Source of the DNA: Mycolicibacter longobardus
GTDB lineage: Bacteria > Actinomycetota > Actinomycetes > Mycobacteriales > Mycobacteriaceae
DNA length: 64,000 nt
Direction: 5' to 3'
Assembly: GCF_002102265.1 (NCBI RefSeq)
Contig: NZ_LQPG01000026.1
Span: 95,249 to 159,248 of the forward strand
How positions within the stretch are numbered: position 1 is the first letter of the stretch; every line of letters starts with the position of its first letter. Shown here piece by piece: positions 46,622 through 57,967 of this stretch. The notes under the pieces were generated by a model. The model made no database searches. It saw nothing but the letters and a program-made list of their open reading frames with translations, and was not told the origin of the DNA. The translations under genes were made by a program, and so were the position numbers.

Positions 46622-48580
46622 ATGGCTGATCGACGGTCGGTGCGCAAAGTCGGGCTGGTGCTGGCGTCAGCCGCTGCGGTGGGGGCTGCCGGCATCGCGG
46701 TGCGCAGGGTGGGCGCCACCCGGACCCGCAAGGAGAACGCCTCGCCGCTGAACCCGCCGTGGACCGCCCCGCCTGCGCGCTACGGCGTCGGGATACACCG
46801 CAACGTAGCGGTGGAGATGAGCGACGGCGTGGTACTGCGCGCCAATGTCCATTACCCCACCGACCCCGAGACCGGGAAGCCGGCCGCCGGGCCGTTTCCG
46901 GTGCTGCTGTCGATCACCCCTTACGGCAAATTGGCACCGCCACCGGCCGCGCAGCTCGGCGGAGGCCCCTCGCCGCATCTGATCCGGCGGGGCTACATCG
47001 AGGTGATGGTCGACGTCCGCGGCACCGGGGCGTCCGGAGGCTCGTTCGAGATGTTCGGCCCGGACCAGACCCGCGACGGCGTCGAGCTGGTCACCTGGGC
47101 GTCGACCCTGCCGAACGCCAACGGCCGAGTCGGCATGTTCGGCATCTCCTACCTGGCCATCAACCAGCTGTTCACGGCGGCCGCGGTCGGCCCCGATTCA
47201 CCGCTGAAGGCGATCTTCCCGGTGATGGCCGCCAACGACTTCTACCGGGATGCCGCCGCCATGGGTGGCACGCCGCACCTGCGCACCGTGAGTGCCTACG
47301 GCTCGGTGTACAGGCTGCTCAACGTGATCAACCCGACGCTGGAGTTCGTCACTCCGGGCCGGCATCCGCGGCCGCGTGCCGGTGGGCGGGCCGCGGTGCG
47401 CCAGCGTGGCAGAGACCAGCGCGGCTACTTCGGGCCGCTGGTCGCCGAGGCGCGCACCGGCGGTGATGCCGCCTACGACGGGCCGTTCTGGGACACCATG
47501 CGTCCCGACCTGGTGCTGCCCGAGATCGCGGCCAACAATGTGGCCGTCTTTCTGACGGGCGGCTGGCACGACGCGTTCCAACGCGGTGCACCCTTGAACT
47601 ATGTGGGGTTGCAGAACGCGTACACCGGCCGGCAGGTGGATGCTCCGATGCAGTCCGGGCAACCCCTGACCGACCGGGTCAAGCTGCTGATGGGGCCGTG
47701 GTACCACGTGTCGGACTATGACGGTCTGCACCTGTTGGATCTGAAGCTGCGCTGGTTCGACTACTGGCTGAAAGACGATGCGGCCGCGGAGATCTCCGGG
47801 CCTCCGTTCACCTTTCAGGCGATTGGCGATCGCCGCTGGTATCTCACCCGCGAGTATCCGGTCCCGGAAGCCACGCCGACCCGGCTGTATCTGGCCCATG
47901 CGGGCCGGTTGGACGCCGACGCCCCCGAAGAGCAGACCCTGGCCGCGCTGCCGTACCGCTCGCGCGGTCCGATATCCGGGCGCAGCCTGGAACAGTGGGC
48001 CCTGGGGCTGAACAGTTTCGTCACGTCGACGGCCGGCGGCCGCACCCGGCACGATCAGGACAATCGCCGGGTGCAACGGGGTGCGCTGACCTACACCACC
48101 GAGGCATTCGACTCGCCGGTCCTGATCGCAGGGCCGATCACGCTCACCGTGCAGGCAACGGCCGACACCACCGAGACCCTGTGGGTCGCCCACCTCGACG
48201 ACGTCGCACCGGAAGGGGTGAACCGCCCGCTGACCATGGGCGCCCTGCTCGGTTCACACCGGGACCTGGACCCGGACCGCACCTGGTACCTGCCGGACGG
48301 CACCGTGCTGCGCCCGCATCACATCAGCACCCGCGCCGCGGTACGGCCGGTGGAGCCGGGGGAGTTGACCCGCTACGACATCGAGATCTTCCCCACCGCG
48401 GCGCTGATCGCGCCGGGGCACCGGCTGCGACTGACCTTGACCACCTACGATTTCCCGCACCTGGTACCTACTGCGCCGGCGCGCCAGGCGCTGACCGGCG
48501 GTCTGTACCACGTGCACCAGGGTGGACCCACCCCGTCGTTCCTGCTGTTGCCGCTGACAGACCCCGACAGCCTGGACTGA
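46622..48580 (+). CDS. CocE/NonD-family hydrolase (X-Pro dipeptidyl-peptidase S15 type), exported
   Basis: 652 residues from ATG 46622 with GGAGG 5 nt upstream. Signal or anchor helix at residues 8-27 (VGLVLASAAAVGAAGIAVRR). Catalytic domain: VMVDVRGTGASGGSFEMFGP, nucleophile serine in GMFGISYLAINQLF, an acid/His region with LMGPWYHVSDYDGLHLLDLK. C-terminal jelly roll (about 480-640; LTVQATADTTETLWVAHLDD; ALIAPGHRLRLTLTTYDFPH). Hydrolyses an ester or acyl substrate, probably at the cell envelope. The open frame extends 69 codons further up without a start signal. Confidence 0.85.
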   Translation: MADRRSVRKVGLVLASAAAVGAAGIAVRRVGATRTRKENASPLNPPWTAPPARYGVGIHRNVAVEMSDGVVLRANVHYPTDPETGKPAAGPFPVLLSITPYGKLAPPPAAQLGGGPSPHLIRRGYIEVMVDVRGTGASGGSFEMFGPDQTRDGVELVTWASTLPNANGRVGMFGISYLAINQLFTAAAVGPDSPLKAIFPVMAANDFYRDAAAMGGTPHLRTVSAYGSVYRLLNVINPTLEFVTPGRHPRPRAGGRAAVRQRGRDQRGYFGPLVAEARTGGDAAYDGPFWDTMRPDLVLPEIAANNVAVFLTGGWHDAFQRGAPLNYVGLQNAYTGRQVDAPMQSGQPLTDRVKLLMGPWYHVSDYDGLHLLDLKLRWFDYWLKDDAAAEISGPPFTFQAIGDRRWYLTREYPVPEATPTRLYLAHAGRLDADAPEEQTLAALPYRSRGPISGRSLEQWALGLNSFVTSTAGGRTRHDQDNRRVQRGALTYTTEAFDSPVLIAGPITLTVQATADTTETLWVAHLDDVAPEGVNRPLTMGALLGSHRDLDPDRTWYLPDGTVLRPHHISTRAAVRPVEPGELTRYDIEIFPTAALIAPGHRLRLTLTTYDFPHLVPTAPARQALTGGLYHVHQGGPTPSFLLLPLTDPDSLD

Positions 48581-48601
48581 ACTCAGAGCCGGCGGGCCGC
48601 T

Positions 48602-49075
48602 CTACTGCTCCTGCTCTGCGACATCCCGGATGCGTTCCAGGGTGCGGCGCATGTCACGGATGTTGTTGCGCTGCCGCAGAAAACCACCGAACACCCAGTA
48701 GTACACGCTGGTCAGGAAAGAGTCGGCCAGCCGGAAAGACTCGGTGACGTCAGTGCCGTTCGCGGTAGGGGTCAGCTCGTAGCGCCACCGGTTCACTTCA
48801 CGATCACCGGCGAGCACCGCGAAGGCGAACACCCGGTTCGGCTCGCACTCGGTGACCCGGCACGTCGTCCAGTACACCGGGCCGATCCCGTTGCGCCGGA
48901 CATGCCCACGGAACCGTGCGCCCACCTCCGGGCCGGTGGCGCCGTCGAGCCATTCGGCCTCGAAGGTCTCCGGGGAGAACCGCCCGGTGTTGCGGACGTC
49001 GGCCACCAGATTCCAGATCCGCTCGGCCGGGGCTGCCATGTGAACTGTCGCCGAACCCTGCATGCCCTGATCCAA
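48602..49075 (-). CDS. SRPBCC-family lipid-binding protein (Rv1883c-like)
   Basis: 157 residues, one START/SRPBCC (polyketide cyclase-like) domain: GSATVHMAAPAERIWNLVAD, DVRNTGRFSPETFEAEWLDG and a C-terminal helix DMRRTLERIRDVAEQEQ. The fold binds hydrophobic ligands in a deep pocket; the ligand is unknown. In M. tuberculosis a similar protein (Rv1883c) lies a few genes from fbpB. Here it directly follows fbpB, separated by a strong terminator. Confidence 0.8.
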   Translation of the reverse strand: MDQGMQGSATVHMAAPAERIWNLVADVRNTGRFSPETFEAEWLDGATGPEVGARFRGHVRRNGIGPVYWTTCRVTECEPNRVFAFAVLAGDREVNRWRYELTPTANGTDVTESFRLADSFLTSVYYWVFGGFLRQRNNIRDMRRTLERIRDVAEQEQ

Positions 49076-49113
49076 TCACGTCCGCGGGGGCGGGGTAACC
49101 CCACACAACAAAG

Positions 49114-49150
49114 CACTGGGCCCCATCCGGAAATCGGATGGGGCCCAGTG
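49114..49150. terminator. Intrinsic terminator downstream of fbpB
   Basis: A perfect 16-bp stem (arms 49114-49129 and 49135-49150) with the 5-nt loop GAAAT. On the minus strand it is followed by CTTTGTTGTGTG, a weak T-rich stretch. It lies 19 bp after the fbpB stop and before the SRPBCC gene. Confidence 0.8.
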
Positions 49151-49168
49151 GTGCGTCGATTCAGGCGC

Positions 49169-50488
<1,320 letters not shown>

Positions 50489-51607
50489 TTGGACACGGTA
50501 CTGGGGCTGGCGTTGACGCCGACGACCATCGGCTGGGTGATGGCCGACGGCAGTGGCGTTCCGGGCGCCCCGGCGCTTTCCGGTGACGAGGTCGGTGTCA
50601 GCCGCGGCGATGCCGGCTTGGACGTGTCGCATCTCGCCGCTTCGGCGTCGGCCCTGGCCGCTCGGGCACGCACCATGCTGGCCGCCGGCGGCGAACGGCT
50701 GCACGGTGTGGCTGTGACCTGGAGCGACGAAGCGGCCGTCGGGGCCGCGCTGTTGTTGGAGTTGCTGGCCGACGCCGGCTTCGATCACGTGGTACCGGTG
50801 CGATTCAGCCAGGCGGCCGCATCGTTGACCGCCGGCATCGGATTACAGCGCGAACGCACCGCGGTATGCGTCGTCGAACCCGGCTTGGCCACTCTGGTCC
50901 TGCTCGACGACTCCGATTCCGCCGACCCGATCGTCACCGTCAGCCCGATCGGCGGTACCGACGACGTGATCAGCTGGCTGGTCGACACCTTGGGCGCGGG
51001 CGGCCAGGGACCTGAACTGCTGATGGTGGCCGGTTCGATGCGCGGCATGGACCGGCTCGCACGCCGGCTGGAATCGAAGCTTTCGGTACCGGTCTTCGTC
51101 CAGGGCGGCGCCCAGCAGGCGTTGGCTCGGGGGGCTGCGCTGGCCCTGGCGCCGCATTCCGAACTGACCGGCCCGGCGCTTGAGGCGACCGTAGCCGGCT
51201 GGGAAAGCGGCGACCTCGGCCCGAGGCGTGCCATGTCGCTGTCGTATGCCGGAGCGCTGACGATGCTGGCCGGGGGAGCGGTGACGCTGGTCGCGTCGGT
51301 GTCGGCCGCACTGAGCCTGCAGCTGGGAACCGGCAGGGACGCCCCTCATCCGCAGCCGCCCGCGCATGTGACCGTGGCGCGCGTCGCCGTTCCCGCCGCC
51401 CCGCCAGCGGCCGCCCCGGCGCAGCCGCCAGCTGCGGCTCCGGTCCCACCGGACCAGATGCCCGGGGCCTCGGAGGAGCCCGCCGAGTTCGGTTCGCTGT
51501 GGGACGCGCCGGAGGCGAACCCGGACCCGCCGGCACCGCCGCAGGGCCGAGTCCCGGCACTGTTGGACCGCGTCCGGGAACACCTCAACGGTCTGCCCGG
51601 GCGCTGA
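50489..51607 (+). CDS. DUF7159-type mycobacterial protein with membrane helix and Pro-rich tail
   Basis: 372 residues from TTG 50489 (LDTVLGLALTPTTIGWVMAD); another TTG five codons earlier is possible. The N-terminal half looks like a reduced actin/Hsp70-type (ASKHA) fold: GLALTPTTIGWVMADGS, LATLVLLDDSDSADPIVTVS, LLMVAGSMRGMDRLARRLES, and VFVQGGAQQALARGAALAL. One membrane helix follows (about 258-282; AGALTMLAGGAVTLVASVSA), then a Pro/Ala-rich outer tail. Mycobacteria carry many such genes of unknown function. ATPase activity is uncertain because the phosphate loops are degenerate. Confidence 0.7.
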   Translation: MDTVLGLALTPTTIGWVMADGSGVPGAPALSGDEVGVSRGDAGLDVSHLAASASALAARARTMLAAGGERLHGVAVTWSDEAAVGAALLLELLADAGFDHVVPVRFSQAAASLTAGIGLQRERTAVCVVEPGLATLVLLDDSDSADPIVTVSPIGGTDDVISWLVDTLGAGGQGPELLMVAGSMRGMDRLARRLESKLSVPVFVQGGAQQALARGAALALAPHSELTGPALEATVAGWESGDLGPRRAMSLSYAGALTMLAGGAVTLVASVSAALSLQLGTGRDAPHPQPPAHVTVARVAVPAAPPAAAPAQPPAAAPVPPDQMPGASEEPAEFGSLWDAPEANPDPPAPPQGRVPALLDRVREHLNGLPGR

Positions 51608-51608
51608 G

Positions 51609-52172
51609 TCAGGCCCCGCGGATCTCGTCGGCGGAAACAGTCCCCGACAGGGACACCGTCACCTCGTCTGCGACCTGCATCGCCCCCATCAACATCGAAT
51701 AGCGCCGCACGCCGAAGTCGCTGTGTCGCACCACGGTGCTGCCGTCCACTTGCCACGAGTCACCGTTACCGGTCACCCGCACCTCGATGACGTGCTGCTT
51801 GGCCTTGCCGCGGATCTCCAGGTCGCCGGTCAACCGATACCCGTCATCCGTCGCTTCGATGTCGTTGCACCCGAACCGGATGATGCCGTGTTTCTTGCTG
51901 TCGAGGCATTTGAGGGCGTTGCCGCGGATCAGCGTCTTCTCCGGCGCGGTCAGCGGGGTGAGCCCGCCCTCGCCGTTGAGCACCTGCAGCGAATCCACCT
52001 CGACGGTCAGGTTCACCGCGGTCGGCCGGTCGCCGGACCAGGCCACGGTCGCCTGCCAGCGTTCCATCTCGATCGTGAGCCGGTGGCCCATCTTCGCGGC
52101 TCGCCCCGCCACGTCCGTGCCGATCAGCATCCGACCGTGCGATGGGTCCAGCCGCCACTGCTTTCCAGCCAC
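51609..52172 (-). CDS. YceI-family lipid-binding-like protein
   Basis: 187 residues. YceI lipocalin-like beta-barrel: KQWRLDPSHGRMLIGTDVAG, VNLTVEVDSLQVLNGEGG, IIRFGCNDIEATDDGYRLTG, VIEVRVTGNGDSWQVDGSTV and HSDFGVRRYSMLMGAMQVAD. No signal peptide, so it is cytoplasmic, unlike E. coli YceI. The ligand is probably an isoprenoid or fatty acid (family inference). I prefer GTG 52172, since the -10 box TAGAGT overlaps the upstream GTG at 52181. Confidence 0.82.
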   Translation of the reverse strand: MAGKQWRLDPSHGRMLIGTDVAGRAAKMGHRLTIEMERWQATVAWSGDRPTAVNLTVEVDSLQVLNGEGGLTPLTAPEKTLIRGNALKCLDSKKHGIIRFGCNDIEATDDGYRLTGDLEIRGKAKQHVIEVRVTGNGDSWQVDGSTVVRHSDFGVRRYSMLMGAMQVADEVTVSLSGTVSADEIRGA

Positions 52173-52179
52173 CTGCGGC

Positions 52180-52198
52180 ACTCTAGCGGCGATCGCAA
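52180..52198 (-). promoter_or_regulatory. Recurring 19-bp promoter element
   Basis: On the minus strand TTGCGATCGCCGCTAGAGT, differing by one base from the modA element. Its TAGAGT -10 lies 7 nt before GTG 52172, which argues for that start. Flanking bases (GGCTTCGCCGCG just upstream) also resemble the 55-bp repeat at 17154-17300. Confidence 0.6.
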
Positions 52199-52298
52199 TC
52201 GCGGCGAAGCCGCGCCGCCATCAAGCCAGCGGGCCTGCTGGGCCGGCATTCGGCGGATTCGCGATGGCCCGCCGCGGCCACCCGTTAGGCTCTGACGA

Positions 52299-52721
52299 AT
52301 GATCCGTGAACTAGCCGCAGCTGCTTTCATCGCCGCCGCCGCGGGGGCAGCAGCCGTCACCGGCGCACCGGCCGCCGGTGCCTACCCGGGTGACGTGCCG
52401 GGCATGGTCGATGGCCAGCGCCAGGGGGATGCGTGCTTCAGCTGGGAGCGCTTCATCTACGGCCACGGCCCCAACGGCCAGGCGCTGGCATGCCATTTCA
52501 TCGCCAACCAGTGGCCGCCCAAGGACACCGGGTTCTGGCAGATCTCCTACCCGCTGTACGGGGTGCAGGAAATCGGCTCGCCGTGCCCGAATCCGCAGTC
52601 GGCCGCGCAGTCGCCCGACGGGTTGCCGCTGCTGTGCCTGGGTGCGCGGGGCTGGCAGCCCGGCATCTACACCGGTGGTATCGGCCCCTACTTCCCGCCC
52701 GGGATCGCCCAGGTCGGCTGA
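52299..52721 (+). CDS. Small secreted protein of unknown function
   Basis: 140 residues. Signal peptide to about residue 28 (FIAAAAGAAAVTGAPAAGA). The mature part has five cysteines, which could pair, and is rich in Gly/Pro/Trp: GQRQGDACFSWERFIYGHGP and QWPPKDTGFWQISYPLYGVQ. I recognise a general type of mycobacterial secreted protein but no family function. A TAGGCT -10 at 52286-52291 sits 7 nt before the ATG, so the mRNA is probably leaderless. It precedes gnd2 by 22 bp. Confidence 0.75.
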   Translation: MIRELAAAAFIAAAAGAAAVTGAPAAGAYPGDVPGMVDGQRQGDACFSWERFIYGHGPNGQALACHFIANQWPPKDTGFWQISYPLYGVQEIGSPCPNPQSAAQSPDGLPLLCLGARGWQPGIYTGGIGPYFPPGIAQVG

Positions 52722-52743
52722 CCGCGAGAACGAGCGCGGCACG

Positions 52744-53763
52744 ATGCGCCTGGGGATGATCGGCCTGGGCCGAATGGGCGCCAATCTCGTTCGGCGGCTG
52801 GCCGACGGGGGTCACGAATGCGTCGTCTATGACCACAACCCCGACGCGGTCGCCGCGCTGGCGGCAGAGGCGAACACCACCGGAGTGTCGTCCTTGGCCG
52901 AGTTGGCGGCCAAGCTGCCCGCCCCGCGCGTGGTGTGGGTGATGGTTCCGGCCGGTGCCGTCACCACCGGAGTCATCGAAGAGCTCGCCGGTACGCTGAC
53001 GGCCGGCGACATCGTGATCGACGGCGGCAACTCCTACTACCGTGACGACATCGCGCATTCGAAATTACTGGGGGACAAGGGGATCCACCTGCTGGACTGC
53101 GGGACCAGCGGCGGGGTGTGGGGCCGCGAGCGCGGCTACTGTCTGATGGTCGGCGGAGACCGCGCCGCCTTCGATCAGGTCGAGCCGATCTTCGCCACCG
53201 TGGCCCCGGGGGTGGACGCCGCCCCGCGCACACCGGGCCGCGACGGCGAGATCTCCCAGGCCGAGAACGGTTACCTGTACTGCGGCCCGTCGGGAGCCGG
53301 GCACTTCGTGAAGATGGTCCACAACGGCATCGAGTACGGAATGATGGCCTCGATCGCCGAGGGCCTGAACATCCTGCACCACGCCAACATCGGCAAACAG
53401 GATCAACAGGGTGACGCCGAGACCGCCCCGCTGACCCATCCCGAGTTCTACCGGTACGACTTCGACATCGAGCAGATCACCGAAGTCTGGCGGCGCGGCA
53501 GCGTGATCGGCTCCTGGCTGCTGGACCTGACCGCCAGTGCCCTGCAGAAATCGCCGGCGCTGGAGGAATTCGCCGGGCGGGTCTCCGACTCCGGGGAGGG
53601 TCGCTGGACCGTCATCGCGGCGATCGACGAGGGCGTGCCCGCACCGGTGCTGACCACCGCCCTGTACGCGCGTTTCGCCTCGCGCCATCTGTTCGAGTTC
53701 GGCGCGAAGGTGCTCTCGGCGATGCGCAAGCAGTTCGGCGGGCACGACGAGAAGTCCGGGTGA
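52744..53763 (+). CDS. gnd2: 6-phosphogluconate dehydrogenase, short NAD-preferring type
   Basis: 339 residues, the short Gnd/GntZ type (M. tuberculosis Gnd2, Rv1122, is of similar length). Motifs: MRLGMIGLGRMGANLVRRLA, IDGGNSYYRDDIAHSKLL, LDCGTSGGVWGRERGYCLMV, AGHFVKMVHNGIEYGMMASI. The short form usually prefers NAD and forms tetramers. A second copy beside gnd1 suggests separate NADH and NADPH outputs (inference). ATG 52744; the longer upstream frame overlaps the secreted-protein gene and is rejected. Confidence 0.94.
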   Translation: MRLGMIGLGRMGANLVRRLADGGHECVVYDHNPDAVAALAAEANTTGVSSLAELAAKLPAPRVVWVMVPAGAVTTGVIEELAGTLTAGDIVIDGGNSYYRDDIAHSKLLGDKGIHLLDCGTSGGVWGRERGYCLMVGGDRAAFDQVEPIFATVAPGVDAAPRTPGRDGEISQAENGYLYCGPSGAGHFVKMVHNGIEYGMMASIAEGLNILHHANIGKQDQQGDAETAPLTHPEFYRYDFDIEQITEVWRRGSVIGSWLLDLTASALQKSPALEEFAGRVSDSGEGRWTVIAAIDEGVPAPVLTTALYARFASRHLFEFGAKVLSAMRKQFGGHDEKSG

Positions 53764-53850
53764 GCAGCGCAGGATCCCGGTCCTGATCCTGGCCGCTCAC
53801 GGTCTCGGCATGCCACTATTGGGAATGCCGCGGCGACGGCGGGAATTCCG

Positions 53851-54798
53851 GTGACAGCCGGTAGCGACAGGACGACCGTGCGGATGATCGCCCTGATCGC
53901 GCTGCTGCTCGTCACCGGTGCCGCCACTCGCGGATACCTGCCCGGTACCACGCGGGGTCCTCGCCCGGAGGCCACCGCAGGCCCGGTGGAACCGATCGTT
54001 CTTGTGGCACTGCTCGCGATCTCCACCGCCGCGATCATCGTCGCCGTCGTTCACCGCGCCCGCCATCAGCGCGCGGCCGCCGGCAGCATCGGCCAGCTGT
54101 CGGTGACAGCGGGGGCCGCACCACAGCGGCCGCCGTGGCGGGTGGTGCTGATAATCCTGGCCGGGCTGGCACTGTGGCTGCTGACGATCCTGCTGCTGGC
54201 GAACCTGGAAGGGGCGCTCCGGTTCGCCATCCCGGTCGAGCTCTTCGGGTCACGAGAGACGGCGCCCGCGGCCCCGGGAACCCCGGGCACCGCGCCGCCA
54301 TCGACCCCCGGCGGGCCGGCCGGTGCCGGATCCGGATATCTGTTGGCGCTGTCCACCATGCTGCTGGCGCTGATCGCCATCGTGGTGGTCGCCACCCGCA
54401 CCCGGCGCCCGGACCCTCGGCCGCCCGAAACAGCGGTGGTTCCGGCGGTCGGCGCCGCGCCGGATGCGGGCGAAACATTGGCGCAGGCGGCAGAACTCGG
54501 TCTGAGCCGGGTCGCTGATCGCGGTCGCGGGCCCCGGGAGGCGATCATCTCCTGTTACGCGGTGATGGAACAACACCTGGGCACCGTCCCCGACGTCGCA
54601 CCGCGGGACTTCGACACCCCCACCGAAGTGCTGGCGCGGGCCGTCGAACACCACGCCCTGCCCGCGGACAACGCGTCCCGGCTGGTGGAGCTGTTCACCG
54701 AAGCGCGCTTCAGCGCACACCTGATGACGGAGCGGCACCGCGAAGACGCGGTTGCCGCGCTGCGGCTGGTGCTCGACGAGTTGCGGAGTCAAAGATGA
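53851..54798 (+). CDS. Membrane protein with C-terminal DUF4129-like domain, MoxR operon
   Basis: 315 residues from GTG 53851. Four membrane helices (about 9-27, 48-67, 97-119, 162-184) with a Pro-rich loop (APAAPGTPGTAPPSTPGGPA). The C-terminal cytoplasmic part (about 205-315; SRVADRGRGPREAIISCYAV, DTPTEVLARAVEHHALPADN, ASRLVELFTEARFSAHLM) matches DUF4129, usually found with MoxR/DUF58. First gene of a five-gene operon with 4-bp overlaps. The gap 53764-53850 after gnd2 holds no gene. Confidence 0.82.
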   Translation: MTAGSDRTTVRMIALIALLLVTGAATRGYLPGTTRGPRPEATAGPVEPIVLVALLAISTAAIIVAVVHRARHQRAAAGSIGQLSVTAGAAPQRPPWRVVLIILAGLALWLLTILLLANLEGALRFAIPVELFGSRETAPAAPGTPGTAPPSTPGGPAGAGSGYLLALSTMLLALIAIVVVATRTRRPDPRPPETAVVPAVGAAPDAGETLAQAAELGLSRVADRGRGPREAIISCYAVMEQHLGTVPDVAPRDFDTPTEVLARAVEHHALPADNASRLVELFTEARFSAHLMTERHREDAVAALRLVLDELRSQR

Positions 54799-55279
54799 AA
54801 AGTCTTGTTCTGCAAGGTATCTTGCTGGTCACCGTCACAGAGACGGTGGCGCTGATGACCCACCAGCGCCACCTTCTGCTGTGGGTGACCGGCATCGCGG
54901 TCGCGCTGCCGTTGATCGGCATCCGGCGCCTGTTGACCACCGCCGGCTCGGACTCGGCCCCGGATCCGGTGGCCACCGATGAGCGCGGCGAGTCGTTGCG
55001 GCAGTGGCTGTCGGGCACCGAAGCCCGAATCCGATGGTCGGAATCGACGAGGGCCGACTGGGATCGGCGCTGGCGGCCGATCCTGGCCAGCCGATTCGAG
55101 CTCTCCACCGGCGCGCGGAGAACAACCGATCCCGCGGCGTTCCGCGCCACCGGAGCGATGCTGTTCGGCGACGAGCTGTGGCCATGGGTGGACCCCGGCA
55201 ACGTCGCGCCCGGCGGCGACCGCGGTCGCGGCCCGGGACGCGCTGTGCTGGAAGAGATTCTGTGCCGGCTGGAGCAGCG

Positions 55280-55283
<4 letters not shown>
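54795..55283 (+). CDS. Small membrane-associated protein of the MoxR operon
   Basis: 162 residues. Two hydrophobic stretches near the N-terminus (KSLVLQGILLVTVTETVALM; LLLWVTGIAVALPLIGI), then a soluble domain rich in Arg and Trp (LSGTEARIRWSESTRADWDR). Not recognised outside actinobacterial MoxR operons. Overlaps the DUF4129 gene by 4 bp and the MoxR gene by 4 bp, so translation is tightly coupled. Confidence 0.75.
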
Positions 55284-56256
<973 letters not shown>

Positions 56257-56260
<4 letters not shown>

Positions 56261-57516
56261 GCCCCGACATCGAGGTTGTATTGCGCTGGCGGGCCTCACC
56301 ATTGGCGAAGGCGATGGCCACCGCTGCCGCAGCGGCGCTGGTGGTCGCAGTGGGCGGATCGCGCTGGCAGTTGATCGCCTTCGCCGCGCCGCTGCTCGGA
56401 GCGCTGTGCTCACTCGGCCGGCAGCCACCGGTACCGGCGATCCGGGTACGCGCCACGCCGCCGGTGCAACGCTGCTTCGAAGCCGAACCGGTCGAATTGG
56501 CGCTCGTCGCAACCACATCGGCCCGCGACGCGACCCCAATCAGCCTGGTGATGCCGGCGGATCCGGCGCTGACTTTGCAGACCGTCGACAACGCAGCCGA
56601 GTCCGGGTGCCGAAAATCGTTGACCGTCACCGCCGAACGCTGGGGCCGCTACCCGATTCGGGCGACCGTGGGCACCGTGGGGCGCGGCGGGCTGCTGGCC
56701 GGGACCGCCACCGTCGAGGTCGCCGAGGTCACCGTGTTCCCGCTGGCGCCGCCGCAGTCCACACCGGTCCCGCGCAGTGAGTTGCTCGACCGGGTCGGCA
56801 CCCACCTGACCCGGCACGCGGGCCGCGGTGTGGAGTACGCCGACATCCGCGCCTACGTTCCCGGCGACCCGCTGCGCTCGGTGAATTGGCCGGTCAGCGC
56901 TCGGCGCGGCAGCCTGCACGTGACCCAGCGGCTGACCGACCGTGCCGCCGACGTGGTGGTGCTGATCGACGCCTCCGACCAGCCCCGCGGCCCGGCGACC
57001 GTGGCAACCGAACGATCGGTGCTCGGCGCGGCGCAGGTGGTGCAGACCGCGTTGCGCAACGGCGACCGCGCCGGGATCGTCGTACTCGGTGGCCAACGCC
57101 CGCGCTGGGTCGGCGCGGAGATCGGGCAGCGCCAGTTCTATCGCATCGTCGATACGGTCCTGGGCGCCGGAGACGGGTTCGAGACCACCACCGGAACGCT
57201 CGCGCCCCGGGCGGCGGTACCGGTGGGCGCGTTGATCATCGCGTTCTCCACCCTGCTGGACACCGAGTTCACCCTGGCGCTGACCGACCTGCGTAAACGC
57301 GGGCACGTGGTGCTTGCGGTCGACGTGCTGGCCGGTTCACCGTTCGAGCACGAACCGGATCCGTTGGTGTCCCGGATCTGGACGCTGCAGCGCGCCGCCA
57401 TGTATCGGGATATGGCCACGATCGGTGTCGACGTCGCCTCGTGGCCTGATCAGCAGCCCCTGGAGCAGGCGATGCGGGTGGCCACGCAGCGGCGTCGTCC
57501 TACGTCGGTGCGGTGA
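56257..57516 (+). CDS. DUF58 protein of the MoxR operon
   Basis: 419 residues from GTG 56257, overlapping the MoxR stop (GTGA). Two N-terminal membrane helices (about 12-50), a beta-rich middle, and the DUF58 core VEYADIRAYVPGDPLRSVNW followed by a VWA-like fold (VVVLIDASDQPRGPATVATE). DUF58 proteins are the regular partners of MoxR ATPases. Confidence 0.9.
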
Positions 57517-57962
57517 TGGCGCGTTCGGCCGGCGTCGCCACGTCGCTACCGCTGGTGCCCTCCGGCATGTGTGGGCTGGCGATGGCGGCGGCCGCCGGTG
57601 CGAATGCCTCCGGCATGGCCGCGGGCGCGGCGCTGCTGGCCGTCGGCGCGGTGCTGGTCGGGCTGTGGTGGCGGCCGGCGGCGACGGTCGCGGTGCTGCT
57701 CGCCGTCGTCGCGATCGGCCTCACAGACCCGTCGACGGTGTCGGCGGCGGTGGCCGGTCTCGCCGCGGTGGGCTACCTGGTGTTGCGCCACGTCGGCACG
57801 GTGACGGTCCCGACCGTGACCTTCGCCCTCGGGTTCACCGTCGCGGGGGTGGTCGCGACGGTGTTCCCATGGAGCCTGCCCTGGCTACCGCTGCTGGCGC
57901 CGTTCGCGGCGTTCGGCCTCTACGCGCTTGCCGCGCAACCGTTTCTGGCTGCCGAGCCGTAG
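57516..57962 (+). CDS. Polytopic membrane protein, last gene of the MoxR operon
   Basis: 148 residues from ATG 57516, overlapping the DUF58 stop; GTG 57513 is also possible. About five membrane helices in pairs (GLAMAAAAGANASGMAAGAA; ALLAVGAVLVGLWWRPAATV; VAVLLAVVAIGLTDPSTVSA; FALGFTVAGVVATVFPWSLP; LPLLAPFAAFGLYALAAQPF). No family recognised. Convergent with the nitronate-monooxygenase-like gene, 5 bp between stops. Confidence 0.78.
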   Translation: MARSAGVATSLPLVPSGMCGLAMAAAAGANASGMAAGAALLAVGAVLVGLWWRPAATVAVLLAVVAIGLTDPSTVSAAVAGLAAVGYLVLRHVGTVTVPTVTFALGFTVAGVVATVFPWSLPWLPLLAPFAAFGLYALAAQPFLAAEP

Positions 57963-57967
57963 GCAGC